Virus record (IMG/VR): IMGVR_UViG_3300028873_000067
Location: 1 to 22,348 of that record
Strand: one strand, 5' to 3'
DNA length: 22,348 nt
Source of the DNA: a virus
Shown: one piece after another, positions 1-7,567 of the stretch
How the letters are laid out: each line of letters starts with the position of its first letter
How positions within the stretch are numbered: the first letter of the stretch is position 1
Translations under genes and position numbers: made by a program
Notes under the pieces: generated by a model
Databases searched by the model: none
Told to the model about the DNA's origin: nothing
Seen by the model: only the letters and a program-made list of their open reading frames with translations

Positions 1-440
1 GTTTGCGAAGAGAGGGTGAGGGCATTGGTGGCGTATGGTTTTGTGGGCAGCTGGCCACGGATGCCGTGCGATGCATCAGGTGGGTGCAATTCGCAGCTAC
101 CGGTTGCATCTGGTGCAAACAAGTCCAACGGCATGAGCACCTATGAAAGGGTGGTGGGGAATATGCGGGGTTTGATGGGGTAGACGAATTGCCGGAGTAA
201 TAAACGCTATACCATTATCGCGGGTGGCTGCGAAGCAGGGGTGTATTTCTACACGCCTGCTGTGCGGGCACGAGGCGGGTGCATGAAATGAAGCGTAGTG
301 AAACGGGAGCGCCATGAATGCACTGGCCGGATGCCCAGGCAAATAAACGATCATAGTGTTATTAGTCCGGCGCTGCTGAGAGGGCGGTGGGGTGTAGTGG
401 GGTTTCCTGGTATAAGGCTGTTTGCGGGTGAGCTGTGCGG

Positions 441-513
441 GCTACTTTACATAATGTGGTTATAGTGCAAGTATTTCACATTGCAGTATAACAGCATATT
501 ATGTAAAGGTAGC
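441..513. repeat. Long imperfect palindrome (two stacked stems)
   Basis: The outer stem pairs 441-455 (GCTACTTTACATAAT) with 498-513 (ATTATGTAAAGGTAGC). All 15 left-arm bases pair, with one extra G bulged on the right arm. After a small internal loop the inner stem pairs 459-470 (GTTATAGTGCAA) with 481-492 (TTGCAGTATAAC), 11 of 12 bases, closing a 10-nt loop at 471-480. There is no following T-run, so it does not look like an intrinsic terminator. It could be a structured RNA element, a protein-binding palindrome or the end of a small mobile repeat. Confidence 0.75.
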
Positions 514-615
514 TTTGCTTTGTGCGGATGGCGCGGGCAATGCTGCAAAAGACCGTGCAAGCCCTGCACCAGCTTTTCGCGGAAAGGGCGGGGATTTTGC
601 AGCATGGAGCAAAGC
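512..615. repeat. Second nested inverted repeat, abutting the first
   Basis: GCTTTGCT at 512-519 is complementary to AGCAAAGC at 608-615. Inside it, ATGCTGCAAAA at 540-550 is perfectly complementary to TTTTGCAGCAT at 595-605. The nested arms would bring the two ends of a ~100-nt segment together directly next to the 441-513 palindrome, sharing bases 512-513. Function is unknown. Confidence 0.55.
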
Positions 616-646
616 AGCCGTTTGCCAGGTAATGAGATATGTTTCC

Positions 647-676
647 TTTGGTCTCTAAAATTTTACTGTAAATTTT
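647..676 (+). promoter_or_regulatory. Candidate Bacteroidota-type promoter before the tail operon
   Basis: TTTG at 647-650 is followed 18 nt later by TAAATTTT at 669-676. This approximates the Bacteroidota pattern TTTG, a spacer of about 19-21, then TAnnTTTG, but with one mismatch and a slightly short spacer. It lies ~155 nt upstream of the gp25-like gene. AT-rich DNA can mimic this by chance. Confidence 0.25.
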
Positions 677-831
677 TAAAGTGGTTGCCCTTTTTGGTGG
701 TGAATGATGTGCAGTTGATCAACGGTGCTAACGCCACTGTCGTTTTATAGTAGTAATTCAGCCCGGACCATAAATGTAATAACGGCAATAGAAGGGTAAA
801 TGAGGCTATTGTTTAATGAATTTTATAGGCT

Positions 832-1191
832 ATGGCTGTTTATAGTCTACCAATAACTAATTCCAATGTGTGGTGCATGAGCGTGCAGCAGCCAGGAGTG
901 ATATTACAGGGTATAGATTATTGGAAGCAGCAGTGTTATGTAGTTCTTAATACTCCGTTAGGCAGTGATCCTTTGCGGCCAATGTTCGGGTGTGATTGGG
1001 CAAAACAAGTTGATGGGGGAAGCCTTATTGCAGCGGCAAGCATAAAACAACAGATCATTAATGCGCTCACTATTTGGGTGCCGGAGGTGACGGTTGGTAA
1101 GATAACTTATACCATCAGCGCCGGGAAGGTTGTGTTTAATATCAGTTTATCAGTAGCAGGGCAAAGTATTGTTTTACCGTTAGCAGCGTAA
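832..1191 (+). CDS. gp25/GpW-like baseplate wedge protein
   Basis: This 119-residue protein matches the phage baseplate wedge family of T4 gp25 and P2 gpW, which forms part of the baseplate triggering sheath contraction. The clearest signature is residues ~38-55, where the family pattern 'l.TplGs.plrP.fG' is seen as LNTPLGSDPLRPMFGCDW. It is followed by a helix (about residues 65-80) and a beta-strand-rich C-terminus beginning at VPEVTVGKITY, as expected. Length is typical. The ATG at 832 follows an AT-rich leader without a Shine-Dalgarno sequence. In P2-like phages gpW directly precedes J and I; here three other genes intervene. Family assignment is fairly secure. Confidence 0.85.
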   Translation: MAVYSLPITNSNVWCMSVQQPGVILQGIDYWKQQCYVVLNTPLGSDPLRPMFGCDWAKQVDGGSLIAAASIKQQIINALTIWVPEVTVGKITYTISAGKVVFNISLSVAGQSIVLPLAA

Positions 1192-1196
1192 ATATT

Positions 1197-1523
1197 ATGA
1201 CAGGCGTATTTACAGGAATTACCGGGACTTTAATTGCGGATGCTGCAGTACCTTTTTTAAGGAGTGGTTACGGTTACAATATCACTATAGAATGGGCAGG
1301 CGTTAAGTATAGCTCTTCCGGATTTATTGATATACCATCAGTGGTGAGCTGGGCGCAGAGTAGTTACGGGAGTATAGGACAGTGGGTATATGGAAAGGAT
1401 ATTGTAGCAGTATATGCTAATAGGGGGGTGCAGGATGTGGCTGTAAATATTACAACCGACTTATTGCCTGCAGGAGATTTTGACCCGAGGGATTTTGACC
1501 CGAGGGATTTTTATGTAGGATAA
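1197..1523 (+). CDS. Hypothetical tail-region protein with DFDPR tandem
   Basis: This 108-residue protein starts 5 nt after the gp25-like stop, so it is in the tail operon. I do not recognise the family. It is rich in Gly, Ser, Val and aromatic residues, without a signal peptide or transmembrane segment, as is common for small structural proteins. Its C-terminus carries two exact copies of DFDPR (residues ~94-103) encoded by a 15-bp tandem duplication, followed by a partial third unit (DF). Position between the wedge protein and a fibre suggests a baseplate or fibre-attachment part; that is inference from context only. Confidence 0.6.
   Translation: MTGVFTGITGTLIADAAVPFLRSGYGYNITIEWAGVKYSSSGFIDIPSVVSWAQSSYGSIGQWVYGKDIVAVYANRGVQDVAVNITTDLLPAGDFDPRDFDPRDFYVG
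1476..1511 (+). repeat. 15-bp in-frame tandem repeat
   Basis: GATTTTGACCCGAGG occurs at 1476-1490 and again, identically, at 1491-1505, followed by the first six bases of a third copy. The unit length is a multiple of three, so gain or loss of copies would keep the reading frame. Confidence 0.9.
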
Positions 1524-1533
1524 ACAAAAAGCG

Positions 1534-2979
1534 ATGAATAACGCAAATATCGTTAATTATATTGATGCTCACATTTATAATAATGCTTCCCCGTTAATAC
1601 GAGGAAAAGTGTTACAAAATGCGTTAAGTTATTTAGCTACTATGGATGCGAGGGCATCCGGGACATTTACAGACGGCCAGGACAGCCCTAATGACGGAGT
1701 GTTGAGCATTGATTTCGTGAACCGAATATTATATGATGCCAGCGGTAACATATCTATCAATTACGGTAACAGGTTTGCATATGACGATAACGGAAATTTG
1801 GCGATAGAGTGGACTGTATCAGAGCGTTTATTATACGATTTTGCGGGCACTAATTCTGTAGACTTTGGAAATCGTTACATGTATGATGACTTGGGTACAT
1901 TCGCTATGAGATGGACAAGCAGCGAACGTCAATGGTATGACTATAGTGGTGTATTGTCCGGTGATTTTGGTGGACGTGTGTTTATTGATGCCAGCGGTAG
2001 TGCGGCCAGCATAGATTACGGAAATCGTGAGTTACTTGGTGGCGGCAACAACATAGTAGCTAATTGGGATTCGTATTATTTATATGACCATTTAGGTAAT
2101 TATTCAGTTGATTGGAATAACTATTATCTAACTGCTAACGGCGGCTATCCATCTGTAGATTGGGGCAACGGTTATCTTTTTTATAGCTCAGGTATACCTT
2201 GTGTAGATTGGCTTACAACGTATTTATACGACTCATCCGGTGATGTAGCCGGTAATTGGGACTTCAGGCAATTAACCAGCAGTAGTGGTTATGTAACGAT
2301 GAATTGGGATGCTTGTTTATTGTATGATGCATCCGGTAATATATCTATAGACTACGATAGTAGGACGTTAGGCGATATGGGGGTAGTATTCCTGAATTGG
2401 ATAACTCAAATGGCTTACGATGGTAATGCGGTGTTATCAGTGGCGTGGGGTTATTCTGATAGATACTTAGCAGATGAAAGCGGTACACATTCATTGGACT
2501 GGCAGAATAAATTATTATATGATAATGCAGGTAACGTAGTCATAAATTACAGTGACACGAACGCTCCCACATCCATAACTCAAACTGCTACCGACAGTAG
2601 TGATAAGATCGCCACGACTGCTTTTGTGCAAGCTGCAGCCACTGGTGACCGTACTACGCCTAGCGCTACATTAATAGGAGTAACAGGCTCAGGTGCTACA
2701 GTGTCGGTAGTTGGTAACAGTAAGTTTGGATTAATAACCTTGACCACAGGAACGGGCACCATAACAGGCGGGGACGTGTGTACTATAGGATATGCCACCC
2801 CTTACTCTACAGTGGCGCTGCCTACACTGATGCCATATAATTATGTTACTGCTAACCTTACTGCTACAACCGCTGTGTTTCCCGATAGCTGCAATACAGG
2901 CAGCTTTAAAGTTTTTGTATCTGCACCATTAACCGCGTCTACTGTGTATGTATGGAAGTACTCAGTAGACGGATATTAA
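1534..2979 (+). CDS. Repeat-rich tail fibre protein
   Basis: This 481-residue protein has an N-terminal ~55 residues, then about 18 degenerate repeats of ~16-18 residues (roughly residues 57-350), each of the form 'lyD.sGn.siDW.nr'. Examples are LYDASGNISINYGNR and YLYDHLGNYSVDWNNY. After these comes a linker with the phage-fibre motif 'DSSDKIATTAFVQAA' (about residues 352-366), followed by a beta-rich C-terminal domain. Periodic G-x-x-x-(D/N)-(W/F/Y) repeats and an 'IATTAFV' segment are typical of trimeric tail or side fibres in Bacteroidota phages, so the likely role is host surface binding. It sits between W and J, an unusual place for a fibre in P2-like order. The exact receptor cannot be read from sequence. 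Confidence 0.8.
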   Translation: MNNANIVNYIDAHIYNNASPLIRGKVLQNALSYLATMDARASGTFTDGQDSPNDGVLSIDFVNRILYDASGNISINYGNRFAYDDNGNLAIEWTVSERLLYDFAGTNSVDFGNRYMYDDLGTFAMRWTSSERQWYDYSGVLSGDFGGRVFIDASGSAASIDYGNRELLGGGNNIVANWDSYYLYDHLGNYSVDWNNYYLTANGGYPSVDWGNGYLFYSSGIPCVDWLTTYLYDSSGDVAGNWDFRQLTSSSGYVTMNWDACLLYDASGNISIDYDSRTLGDMGVVFLNWITQMAYDGNAVLSVAWGYSDRYLADESGTHSLDWQNKLLYDNAGNVVINYSDTNAPTSITQTATDSSDKIATTAFVQAAATGDRTTPSATLIGVTGSGATVSVVGNSKFGLITLTTGTGTITGGDVCTIGYATPYSTVALPTLMPYNYVTANLTATTAVFPDSCNTGSFKVFVSAPLTASTVYVWKYSVDGY

Positions 2980-3008
2980 TATTTTTTTAACTATTAAAAT
3001 TAAATGAA

Positions 3009-3335
3009 ATGCAATTATCTGATTACAAAGTATGGTTAGCAACAGCCGTGTGCCGCAACCCGGCATGTTCTTTTGTTGCGGTATCTATTCAGACAGATAC
3101 TAACGGAAATCCTTCAGCCATAGTTGGAACAATATCTACGCCAGCTATACCGGCTGTAGCTGCTGTGCCACCGAGTGCAGGAAACCAGACAGGTACACCC
3201 GGCATTCCCGCCGTACCTGCACAAACAAATGTAGCTATGTCCTGGAATATGAACGGAACGGCTATGAACCGTGATCGCGGTCTGGACCTTGTGCAGAGCG
3301 TTCCTCTTTCGTCAATCACTGTGCCTACGACTTAA
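3009..3335 (+). CDS. Hypothetical structural protein with Pro/Ala-rich middle
   Basis: This 108-residue protein follows the fibre gene by 29 nt. A central low-complexity segment (residues ~42-72) repeats short Pro/Ala/Gly units such as IPAV, with TPAIPAVAAVPP followed by TPGIPAVPAQ. It is flanked by ordinary-looking ends. There is no signal peptide or transmembrane helix. The family is not recognised. It could be a fibre chaperone, a small baseplate part or a cap for the preceding fibre, but only gene position supports this. Another ATG five bases upstream (3004) is in a different frame, so ATG 3009 is taken as the start. Confidence 0.55.
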   Translation: MQLSDYKVWLATAVCRNPACSFVAVSIQTDTNGNPSAIVGTISTPAIPAVAAVPPSAGNQTGTPGIPAVPAQTNVAMSWNMNGTAMNRDRGLDLVQSVPLSSITVPTT

Positions 3336-3351
3336 GAAATGTCCTTTTACA

Positions 3352-3381
3352 ACCTTCTTTCTCAGCAATGAGAAAGAAGGT
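3352..3381. terminator. Perfect 13-bp hairpin, possible terminator or processing site
   Basis: ACCTTCTTTCTCA (3352-3364) and TGAGAAAGAAGGT (3369-3381) are perfectly complementary around a GCAA tetraloop. It lies 16 nt after the stop of the preceding gene. No T-run follows on either strand, so it is not a textbook intrinsic terminator. It may mark the end of the fibre insert or act as an RNA-stabilising or processing hairpin. Confidence 0.5.
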
Positions 3382-3408
3382 ACTGTAATGTAGATGGGAA
3401 AGCGATGT

Positions 3409-3424
3409 AAAGGAGGTGATACAG
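3409..3424 (+). promoter_or_regulatory. Extended anti-16S (super Shine-Dalgarno) sequence
   Basis: AAAGGAGGTGAT at 3409-3420, followed after one mismatch by CAGC (ends 3425 at most), is the complement of the conserved 3' end of 16S rRNA. It does not sit at normal spacing before a long gene. The next ATG with a closer GAGGTG is at 3444 and opens a nine-codon frame. In a phage that otherwise shows few Shine-Dalgarno sites this is conspicuous. Confidence 0.45.
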
Positions 3425-3443
3425 CTGGCTAGTGAGGTGAAAA

Positions 3444-3473
3444 ATGAGTGGTTACCGTTTTAAAATTATTTGA
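3444..3473 (+). other. Possible 9-residue leader peptide coupled to baseplate J
   Basis: ATG at 3444 is preceded by GAGGTG with 4 nt spacing and opens the frame MSGYRFKII. Its TGA stop (3471-3473) overlaps the ATG of baseplate J (3473), giving a TGATG junction typical of translational coupling. The peptide is too short to assess by composition, and chance cannot be excluded. Confidence 0.3.
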
Positions 3474-4594
3474 TGGCAGGTACGTATATACAGTTTGTAG
3501 ATGATAGCGTGGACACAGCGCTTGCGGATGCAATTAACGATTATCAGAGTATTTCCGGGCGTACACTTGGTAACGCTGATCCGGAAATGCTGCTTATAAA
3601 TGCTTTCGCGTACAGGATGGCGAAGATACGGACACAAATAAATTATGTAGGTAATCAAAATCTTATTGCCAATGCTACCGGAGCTGCCTTAGATGAATTG
3701 GCAGCGAAATTCGATGTATTCAGGTTAGATCCCAGCGCTGCAGAGGTGGCTATACTTTTTACTACCGTGGCTGGTGCACCTACATTAGTAATAGCAGCCG
3801 GAACACAAATAAAAAGCCAGGATGGCCTTGTGCTGTTTGCCACCAATGCAGATCTTACTATACTAACGGGTGCCATCACCGGTACGGTTGATGCAACATG
3901 TACTACGCCAGGCGTAATAGGCAACGGATATCTAAGCGGCATGGTAAGTATTATTGTTGATCCCCAACCATTTGTTACCACCGCAAGCAATACCTCCACT
4001 ACCACAGGAGGCAGTGATGCGGAAACGGACGACCAGTTAAGAATACGTATACCACTTGCCTCATCAACTTTCAGCGTTGCCGGTCCATATGATGGTTATG
4101 TTTATTGGGCGAAGACTGCCAGCCCTTCAATTATCGATGTGAGCATAACTACACCGGTGCCAGGGACTGTAAATATATATCCACTGCTTGCCGATGGCGT
4201 AATACCTGACAGTGCAATCCTTGATCTTGTAGAAGGTGTGTGCAGTGGCCGGAAAGTACGGCCACTGAATGATACTGTTGTGGCTGTAGCACCAACGGCG
4301 GTAAATTATAGCCTTACAGCATCGATAACAGTACTTGCCAATTTTAATACGACTGCTGTAAGTGCACAGGTCTTAGCTAACCTCAATGCTTTTGTGAATG
4401 TGTGGACCAACGGATGGGGTGCATTAGGGTATGATATAATCGTGGATCAGCTCATAGGGCAATGTATGAATGTGCCGGGTGTGTACAGCGTGGATTTTGG
4501 AGGCCTTACCGATACTATTCTTGACGATACTGAATTTTCAAATTGCACCGGTGTAACTGTAAACGTAGTAGGAGTTGTGAGCGAACCGCATTAA
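3473..4594 (+). CDS. Baseplate assembly protein J-like
   Basis: This 373-residue protein belongs to the Baseplate_J family (P2 gpJ, T4 gp6-like), which forms the wedge ring around the baseplate hub. Family landmarks are TGGSDAETDDQLRIRIP (about residues 178-194), then FSVAGPYDGYVYWAKTASPSI (about 200-220) with the PGTVNIY strand after it, and GRKVRPLNDTV (about 262-272). Length is normal for the family. ATG 3473 is preferred over an upstream TTG at 3470, because ATG gives the usual start and overlaps the short leader frame. It is followed after 3 nt by tail protein I, the conserved J-I order of P2-like phages. Confidence 0.92.
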   Translation: MAGTYIQFVDDSVDTALADAINDYQSISGRTLGNADPEMLLINAFAYRMAKIRTQINYVGNQNLIANATGAALDELAAKFDVFRLDPSAAEVAILFTTVAGAPTLVIAAGTQIKSQDGLVLFATNADLTILTGAITGTVDATCTTPGVIGNGYLSGMVSIIVDPQPFVTTASNTSTTTGGSDAETDDQLRIRIPLASSTFSVAGPYDGYVYWAKTASPSIIDVSITTPVPGTVNIYPLLADGVIPDSAILDLVEGVCSGRKVRPLNDTVVAVAPTAVNYSLTASITVLANFNTTAVSAQVLANLNAFVNVWTNGWGALGYDIIVDQLIGQCMNVPGVYSVDFGGLTDTILDDTEFSNCTGVTVNVVGVVSEPH

Positions 4595-4597
4595 ACA

Positions 4598-5269
4598 ATG
4601 AATAAAAATGTAATAATAGCCGATAGTATCAAGTATCAACCGCATATGTATGCGTTTGATATCTGGATGCAAGAAGCATTCCGGAGACTGGATGTAAGCC
4701 AGTTGCTATTATATTTTGTAGATACAGTAAACCCCGCAGTGTTACCAATCCTGGCGCAGGAATTTGATGTATTGGGTAACAAGGGATGGAATTTTACAAC
4801 GGACGTCGCCGATCAGCGGGCGCTTATAAAAAAAGCGATTGAGCTTCATAAATATAAAGGCACTCCGTGGGCAATTGACCAGGTATTGATACAGGCAGGC
4901 CTTACGGGAGCAACATTACAGGAAAGCGTAGGGACTGATCCTGATACAGGGTGGGCAGTCTTCAGGATAGTGATAGATACAAGCCTTTTAATGCCTGATC
5001 CGGCGCAAATAGCCAATGCAATTACGCTGATCATGCTGTATAAGAACCAGCGAAGCGTGTTGGATGGGCTTTATTACACCGGGCTTGATTTTACGGAGAC
5101 AAGCGGCCTCGCGCTGAACGAAGAAAACCTGATCATTGATGCAGATGAGACGCTTGCCGGTGACAGTATGGGTACACATGGATCGTTTTATTACAATGGT
5201 GCTGTTTATTATGATGGGAGCCATAATTACAGCCAGGATACAGACACGATTTTCATTGAATTGATATAG
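4598..5269 (+). CDS. Tail protein I-like (P2 gpI family)
   Basis: This 223-residue protein matches the Tail_P2_I family that completes the baseplate wedge with gpJ and gpW. The conserved region is residues ~30-105: LDVSQLLLYFVDTVNPAVLP, then a QEFDVLG-type segment, and the typical 'lI..ai.lHkyKGTpwai..vL...G' stretch, seen as AIELHKYKGTPWAIDQVLIQ. The C-terminal ~60 residues contain a YYNGAVYYDGSHNYSQ segment resembling strand repeats that join to fibres. It is 3 nt downstream of J. The fibre-like proteins that follow probably attach through this protein. Confidence 0.9.
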   Translation: MNKNVIIADSIKYQPHMYAFDIWMQEAFRRLDVSQLLLYFVDTVNPAVLPILAQEFDVLGNKGWNFTTDVADQRALIKKAIELHKYKGTPWAIDQVLIQAGLTGATLQESVGTDPDTGWAVFRIVIDTSLLMPDPAQIANAITLIMLYKNQRSVLDGLYYTGLDFTETSGLALNEENLIIDADETLAGDSMGTHGSFYYNGAVYYDGSHNYSQDTDTIFIELI

Positions 5270-5283
5270 TAAAATTTGTTTTT

Positions 5284-5739
5284 ATGAAAAATGATAGCGT
5301 AAAATTGAAAGGAGTATTCCAGATGAAGTGCATAGAACACGGAACAGGTAAAATACTTCATGAATTTGAGGATAACAACCTTATCGTGACACTCGGCCAG
5401 ACAGCTACAGTCTACCTGCTCGGCGCTGATGTAAGCGCATCCCCGGTAACACAAATAGGAGTGGGAACCAGCAACACGCCTGCGACTATTGCTGATACGA
5501 CCCTTACAGGGGCTTTTATAAAGAACCTGAACACTGCCGGCACAGTGAATACCTATACTTCGAACTCAGTAACATTCGGATATCAGTTTGATACTACTGA
5601 GGCTAATGGTATGACGATATGGGAATTTGGATTATTTACCACCAGCGGCGTTTTGGTGGCGCATAAAGTGTTGAGCGCATCAATTGTGAAGAATAGCAGC
5701 TTTGCAATTGCCGGCACATGGACAATCACAGTAAGTTAA
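5284..5739 (+). CDS. Tail fibre-associated structural protein
   Basis: This 151-residue, beta-rich protein has the look of phage fibre N-terminal or head-binding modules: 'DNNLIVTLGQTATVYLLGAD', then a 'IGVGTSNTPAT..DTTLTGAF' segment, then MTIWEFGLFTTSGVLVAHKV. Such 'N.iv..G......l.g......i..G.G...' proteins occur beside tail fibres in many dsDNA phages. The start at 5284 follows a TTTTT-ATG leader usual for this genome; ATG 5323 (MKCIEHG) is an alternative. It is preceded by tail protein I and followed 10 nt later by the collar fibre, so it is probably part of the distal fibre or its adaptor. Confidence 0.65.
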   Translation: MKNDSVKLKGVFQMKCIEHGTGKILHEFEDNNLIVTLGQTATVYLLGADVSASPVTQIGVGTSNTPATIADTTLTGAFIKNLNTAGTVNTYTSNSVTFGYQFDTTEANGMTIWEFGLFTTSGVLVAHKVLSASIVKNSSFAIAGTWTITVS

Positions 5740-5749
5740 AAGCATTTTT

Positions 5750-6868
5750 ATGACTAATTATAATGGCAATCCTTCAGGCCCATTAAATACAGGCGTACCG
5801 CTGGTAGATACAACAGACCTTGTAATTGGCGGCGCTTCCGGCAATGCAAATGCCGCTACAAAGCTGCTAATGGACAATGATGCTTACCTGTATGGTTTAT
5901 TAGGCAAATTTGAAGGTGTTGTAACATTGAATGTTTCTGCGGGAGCAACGGCAAATATTACTGTAGCTAACCTGACCAATAACCTGCTACTGATGAACGT
6001 GAACGCAGCAACTAATTTCACAGGTAACTTGCCGGATGTCGGAACTTATCCCGTAGGAGGAATTGCAGTTGTCAAAAGACAAGGGGCTTATTCAAACCCG
6101 GTTACTTTACAGGCACATGCCGGGCAAACTTTTTCAGACAGGAATGGCAACACACCATCAAGTATATTTTTGCATAATGGCGAAAGTGTGACTTTATGTA
6201 ATGTTAGCAGTAAATGGCAAATACTGGAAGTTGACGGCAATTATTATGATGTAGGTGATCAGATGTTTGGATATAATATAAAGCCAGGCACATTGAAAAG
6301 GGATGGTACACTTTACGGCCGGGCCGGTTACCCTAGGTTATGGGCGTGGATATTAGCCAATGGTCTTGCAGTAAGTGATGCCACCTGGTCAAGTAATCCG
6401 GGCGGCTCATTGTGTCCTTATCCTTATAAATCGATGTTCAGTACAGGTGATGGCTCTACTACTTTCAGAGTGCCGGATGACAGGGGATTATTTGACCGGG
6501 CGTTAGACATAGGAGCCGGTATAGATGCTGACCGTGTAAGCGCATTGCTTGAAGATACCGTGGCAAGTAAGGAAGCGGATAGCTTTTCGAGCCATACGCA
6601 CATCATTGATCAGACACCGCACACACACGGCACCAGTGAGACGCCACATACACACCAGGTTGGCACATATAACACTACCGGAGGCGCAGAAAGCGGGCTG
6701 GCAGGTATTGTAGATTCCAACAGTTGTACTCCTGATCCATTTGCTTCCGGTGGAGCTGTTACCGGTTTGGGCATTAACAACGCTTCGATTATTATTTCAA
6801 ATGAAAATACCGGTGGTACAGAAAACAGGCCTATCAATGTGGGTAAGCTTCCCCTGCTGGTTTATTAG
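5750..6868 (+). CDS. Collar-domain tail fibre protein
   Basis: This 372-residue protein carries a phage tail collar domain (about residues 168-255). The domain reads as GDQMFGYNIKPGTLKRDGTL, then 'YPRLWAWI' and FSTGDGSTTFRVPDDRGLFD, the standard 'G.....gw....G...s...yp.L......g.gdG.tTF.lPdlRG.f.Rg' pattern. Beyond it are three HTH motifs (H282-H284, H291-H293, H300-H302), as in T4 gp12 and relatives, where HxH motifs bind metal along the trimer axis. The end 'ENRPINVGKLPLLVY' matches the usual 'RP.N......i' terminus. The N-terminal half is a beta-rich shaft. It is probably a receptor-binding short tail fibre. Confidence 0.88.
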   Translation: MTNYNGNPSGPLNTGVPLVDTTDLVIGGASGNANAATKLLMDNDAYLYGLLGKFEGVVTLNVSAGATANITVANLTNNLLLMNVNAATNFTGNLPDVGTYPVGGIAVVKRQGAYSNPVTLQAHAGQTFSDRNGNTPSSIFLHNGESVTLCNVSSKWQILEVDGNYYDVGDQMFGYNIKPGTLKRDGTLYGRAGYPRLWAWILANGLAVSDATWSSNPGGSLCPYPYKSMFSTGDGSTTFRVPDDRGLFDRALDIGAGIDADRVSALLEDTVASKEADSFSSHTHIIDQTPHTHGTSETPHTHQVGTYNTTGGAESGLAGIVDSNSCTPDPFASGGAVTGLGINNASIIISNENTGGTENRPINVGKLPLLVY

Positions 6869-6913
6869 GCAATAGAAGGGGATTAACGAGATAATTGTAT
6901 TCATTTTTGCCAC

Positions 6914-7192
6914 ATGCAGGAAGTTAAGCTATGGATATTGGTTTCATTAGTTGTGATCATGGGGTCTGTGCTTGGTTTCATAGGTAAAGTGGTTACAAAA
7001 ATTATTATTCAAAGGCTTGACGATATAGTGAAAGAGTTGAGGGAATTAAATAAAGCTTCGTCAATGCATGCACAGGATATTAAGAATTTGCAAGAAGCAG
7101 ATACTGTTATAAATCACAGGCTTAATAATCATGCTGATAGAATAAGGGTAATTGAAATGAAAGGTGCTAAGACTAATCACATTGACACTTAA
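6914..7192 (+). CDS. XhlA-like membrane/coiled-coil lysis accessory protein
   Basis: This 92-residue protein has one N-terminal transmembrane helix (about residues 5-25) and then a long amphipathic helix or coiled coil (about 34-80, leucines and isoleucines at heptad spacing, ending VINHRLNNHADRIRVIE). This resembles the XhlA/hemolysin-like phage proteins that sit beside holins, although orientation varies between families. It lies 45 nt after the collar fibre and just before the holin candidate, the usual start of a lysis module. Function is inferred from topology and position rather than from a strict motif. Confidence 0.6.
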   Translation: MQEVKLWILVSLVVIMGSVLGFIGKVVTKIIIQRLDDIVKELRELNKASSMHAQDIKNLQEADTVINHRLNNHADRIRVIEMKGAKTNHIDT

Positions 7193-7201
7193 TTAAATTT
7201 T

Positions 7202-7567
7202 ATGAATACCATAGAACAAAAAATTTGTTACACCGGCATCAGGTATTGGTTGAAAAGATTTACGAGTAAATCGCCAAAATGGGCCGTCCGAATACAGTGG
7301 GTTGGCGGTGTCGCCGCTTCATTATGGGCGTTGGCCATCATGCTTGATCAGAGTGGTTTCTTTTCATTTATGACTGCGCAGCAGCATACAAAATTTGTGC
7401 TGATTACTACAGCAGTAAGCGGGATGCTTACAGGATGTGGTTTTGTTGCAAAACTTCCCTCGACAGATCCTAACCTGGTGCCTGAGGAGGTGAAAGCGGC
7501 AATACTTAACCAGGCGGTACAAAACGGCACGCATGCTATTGTGAAGCAGTCAACCGGTATGATCTAA
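7202..7567 (+). CDS. Putative holin
   Basis: This 121-residue protein has a basic N-terminus (WLKRF...KSPKWAVR), two hydrophobic helices (about residues 31-48 and 64-83) and a hydrophilic tail that includes PEEVKAAILNQAVQNGTH. Two transmembrane segments, a short length and a place between an XhlA-like protein and the endolysin are what is expected of a holin, the membrane pore that times lysis. The N-terminal segment is longer than in many class II holins. It ends in TAATG, overlapping the next tiny gene by one base, so the two are probably translated together. Confidence 0.6.
   Translation: MNTIEQKICYTGIRYWLKRFTSKSPKWAVRIQWVGGVAASLWALAIMLDQSGFFSFMTAQQHTKFVLITTAVSGMLTGCGFVAKLPSTDPNLVPEEVKAAILNQAVQNGTHAIVKQSTGMI

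Larger units (their letters stand above)
1..831. other. Gene-poor, hairpin-rich region upstream of the baseplate genes
   Basis: No complete gene is convincing in this stretch. Frame 1 is open from the left edge to a stop at 181-183, and could be the C-terminus of a gene starting outside the window, but a second frame is also open to 146, so this is weak. Short open frames on either strand (97-354 minus, 481-750 plus) have unnatural, Cys/His/Pro-rich or low-complexity translations and look like chance. The first ~440 bases are G-rich on the plus strand compared with the AT-rich tail genes that follow. Hairpins visible by eye include 61-67 with 128-134, 104-118, 235-260 (11-bp stem with one mismatch, TTTC loop), 326-331 with 366-371, and the larger structures listed separately. 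A structured RNA, degenerate genes or a recombination joint are all possible. Confidence 0.5.

Noticed and set aside
97-354. Minus-strand open frame of 85 codons in the left region
   Set aside because: The translation is Pro/His/Ala-rich with no family features, the region is full of hairpins, and it would oppose all neighbouring genes; I treat it as a chance frame.
481-750. Plus-strand open frame of 89 codons starting in the palindrome
   Set aside because: It begins with a TTG inside the large hairpin, is very Cys-rich in a manner explained by the repeats, and the codon use is unlike the adjacent genes.
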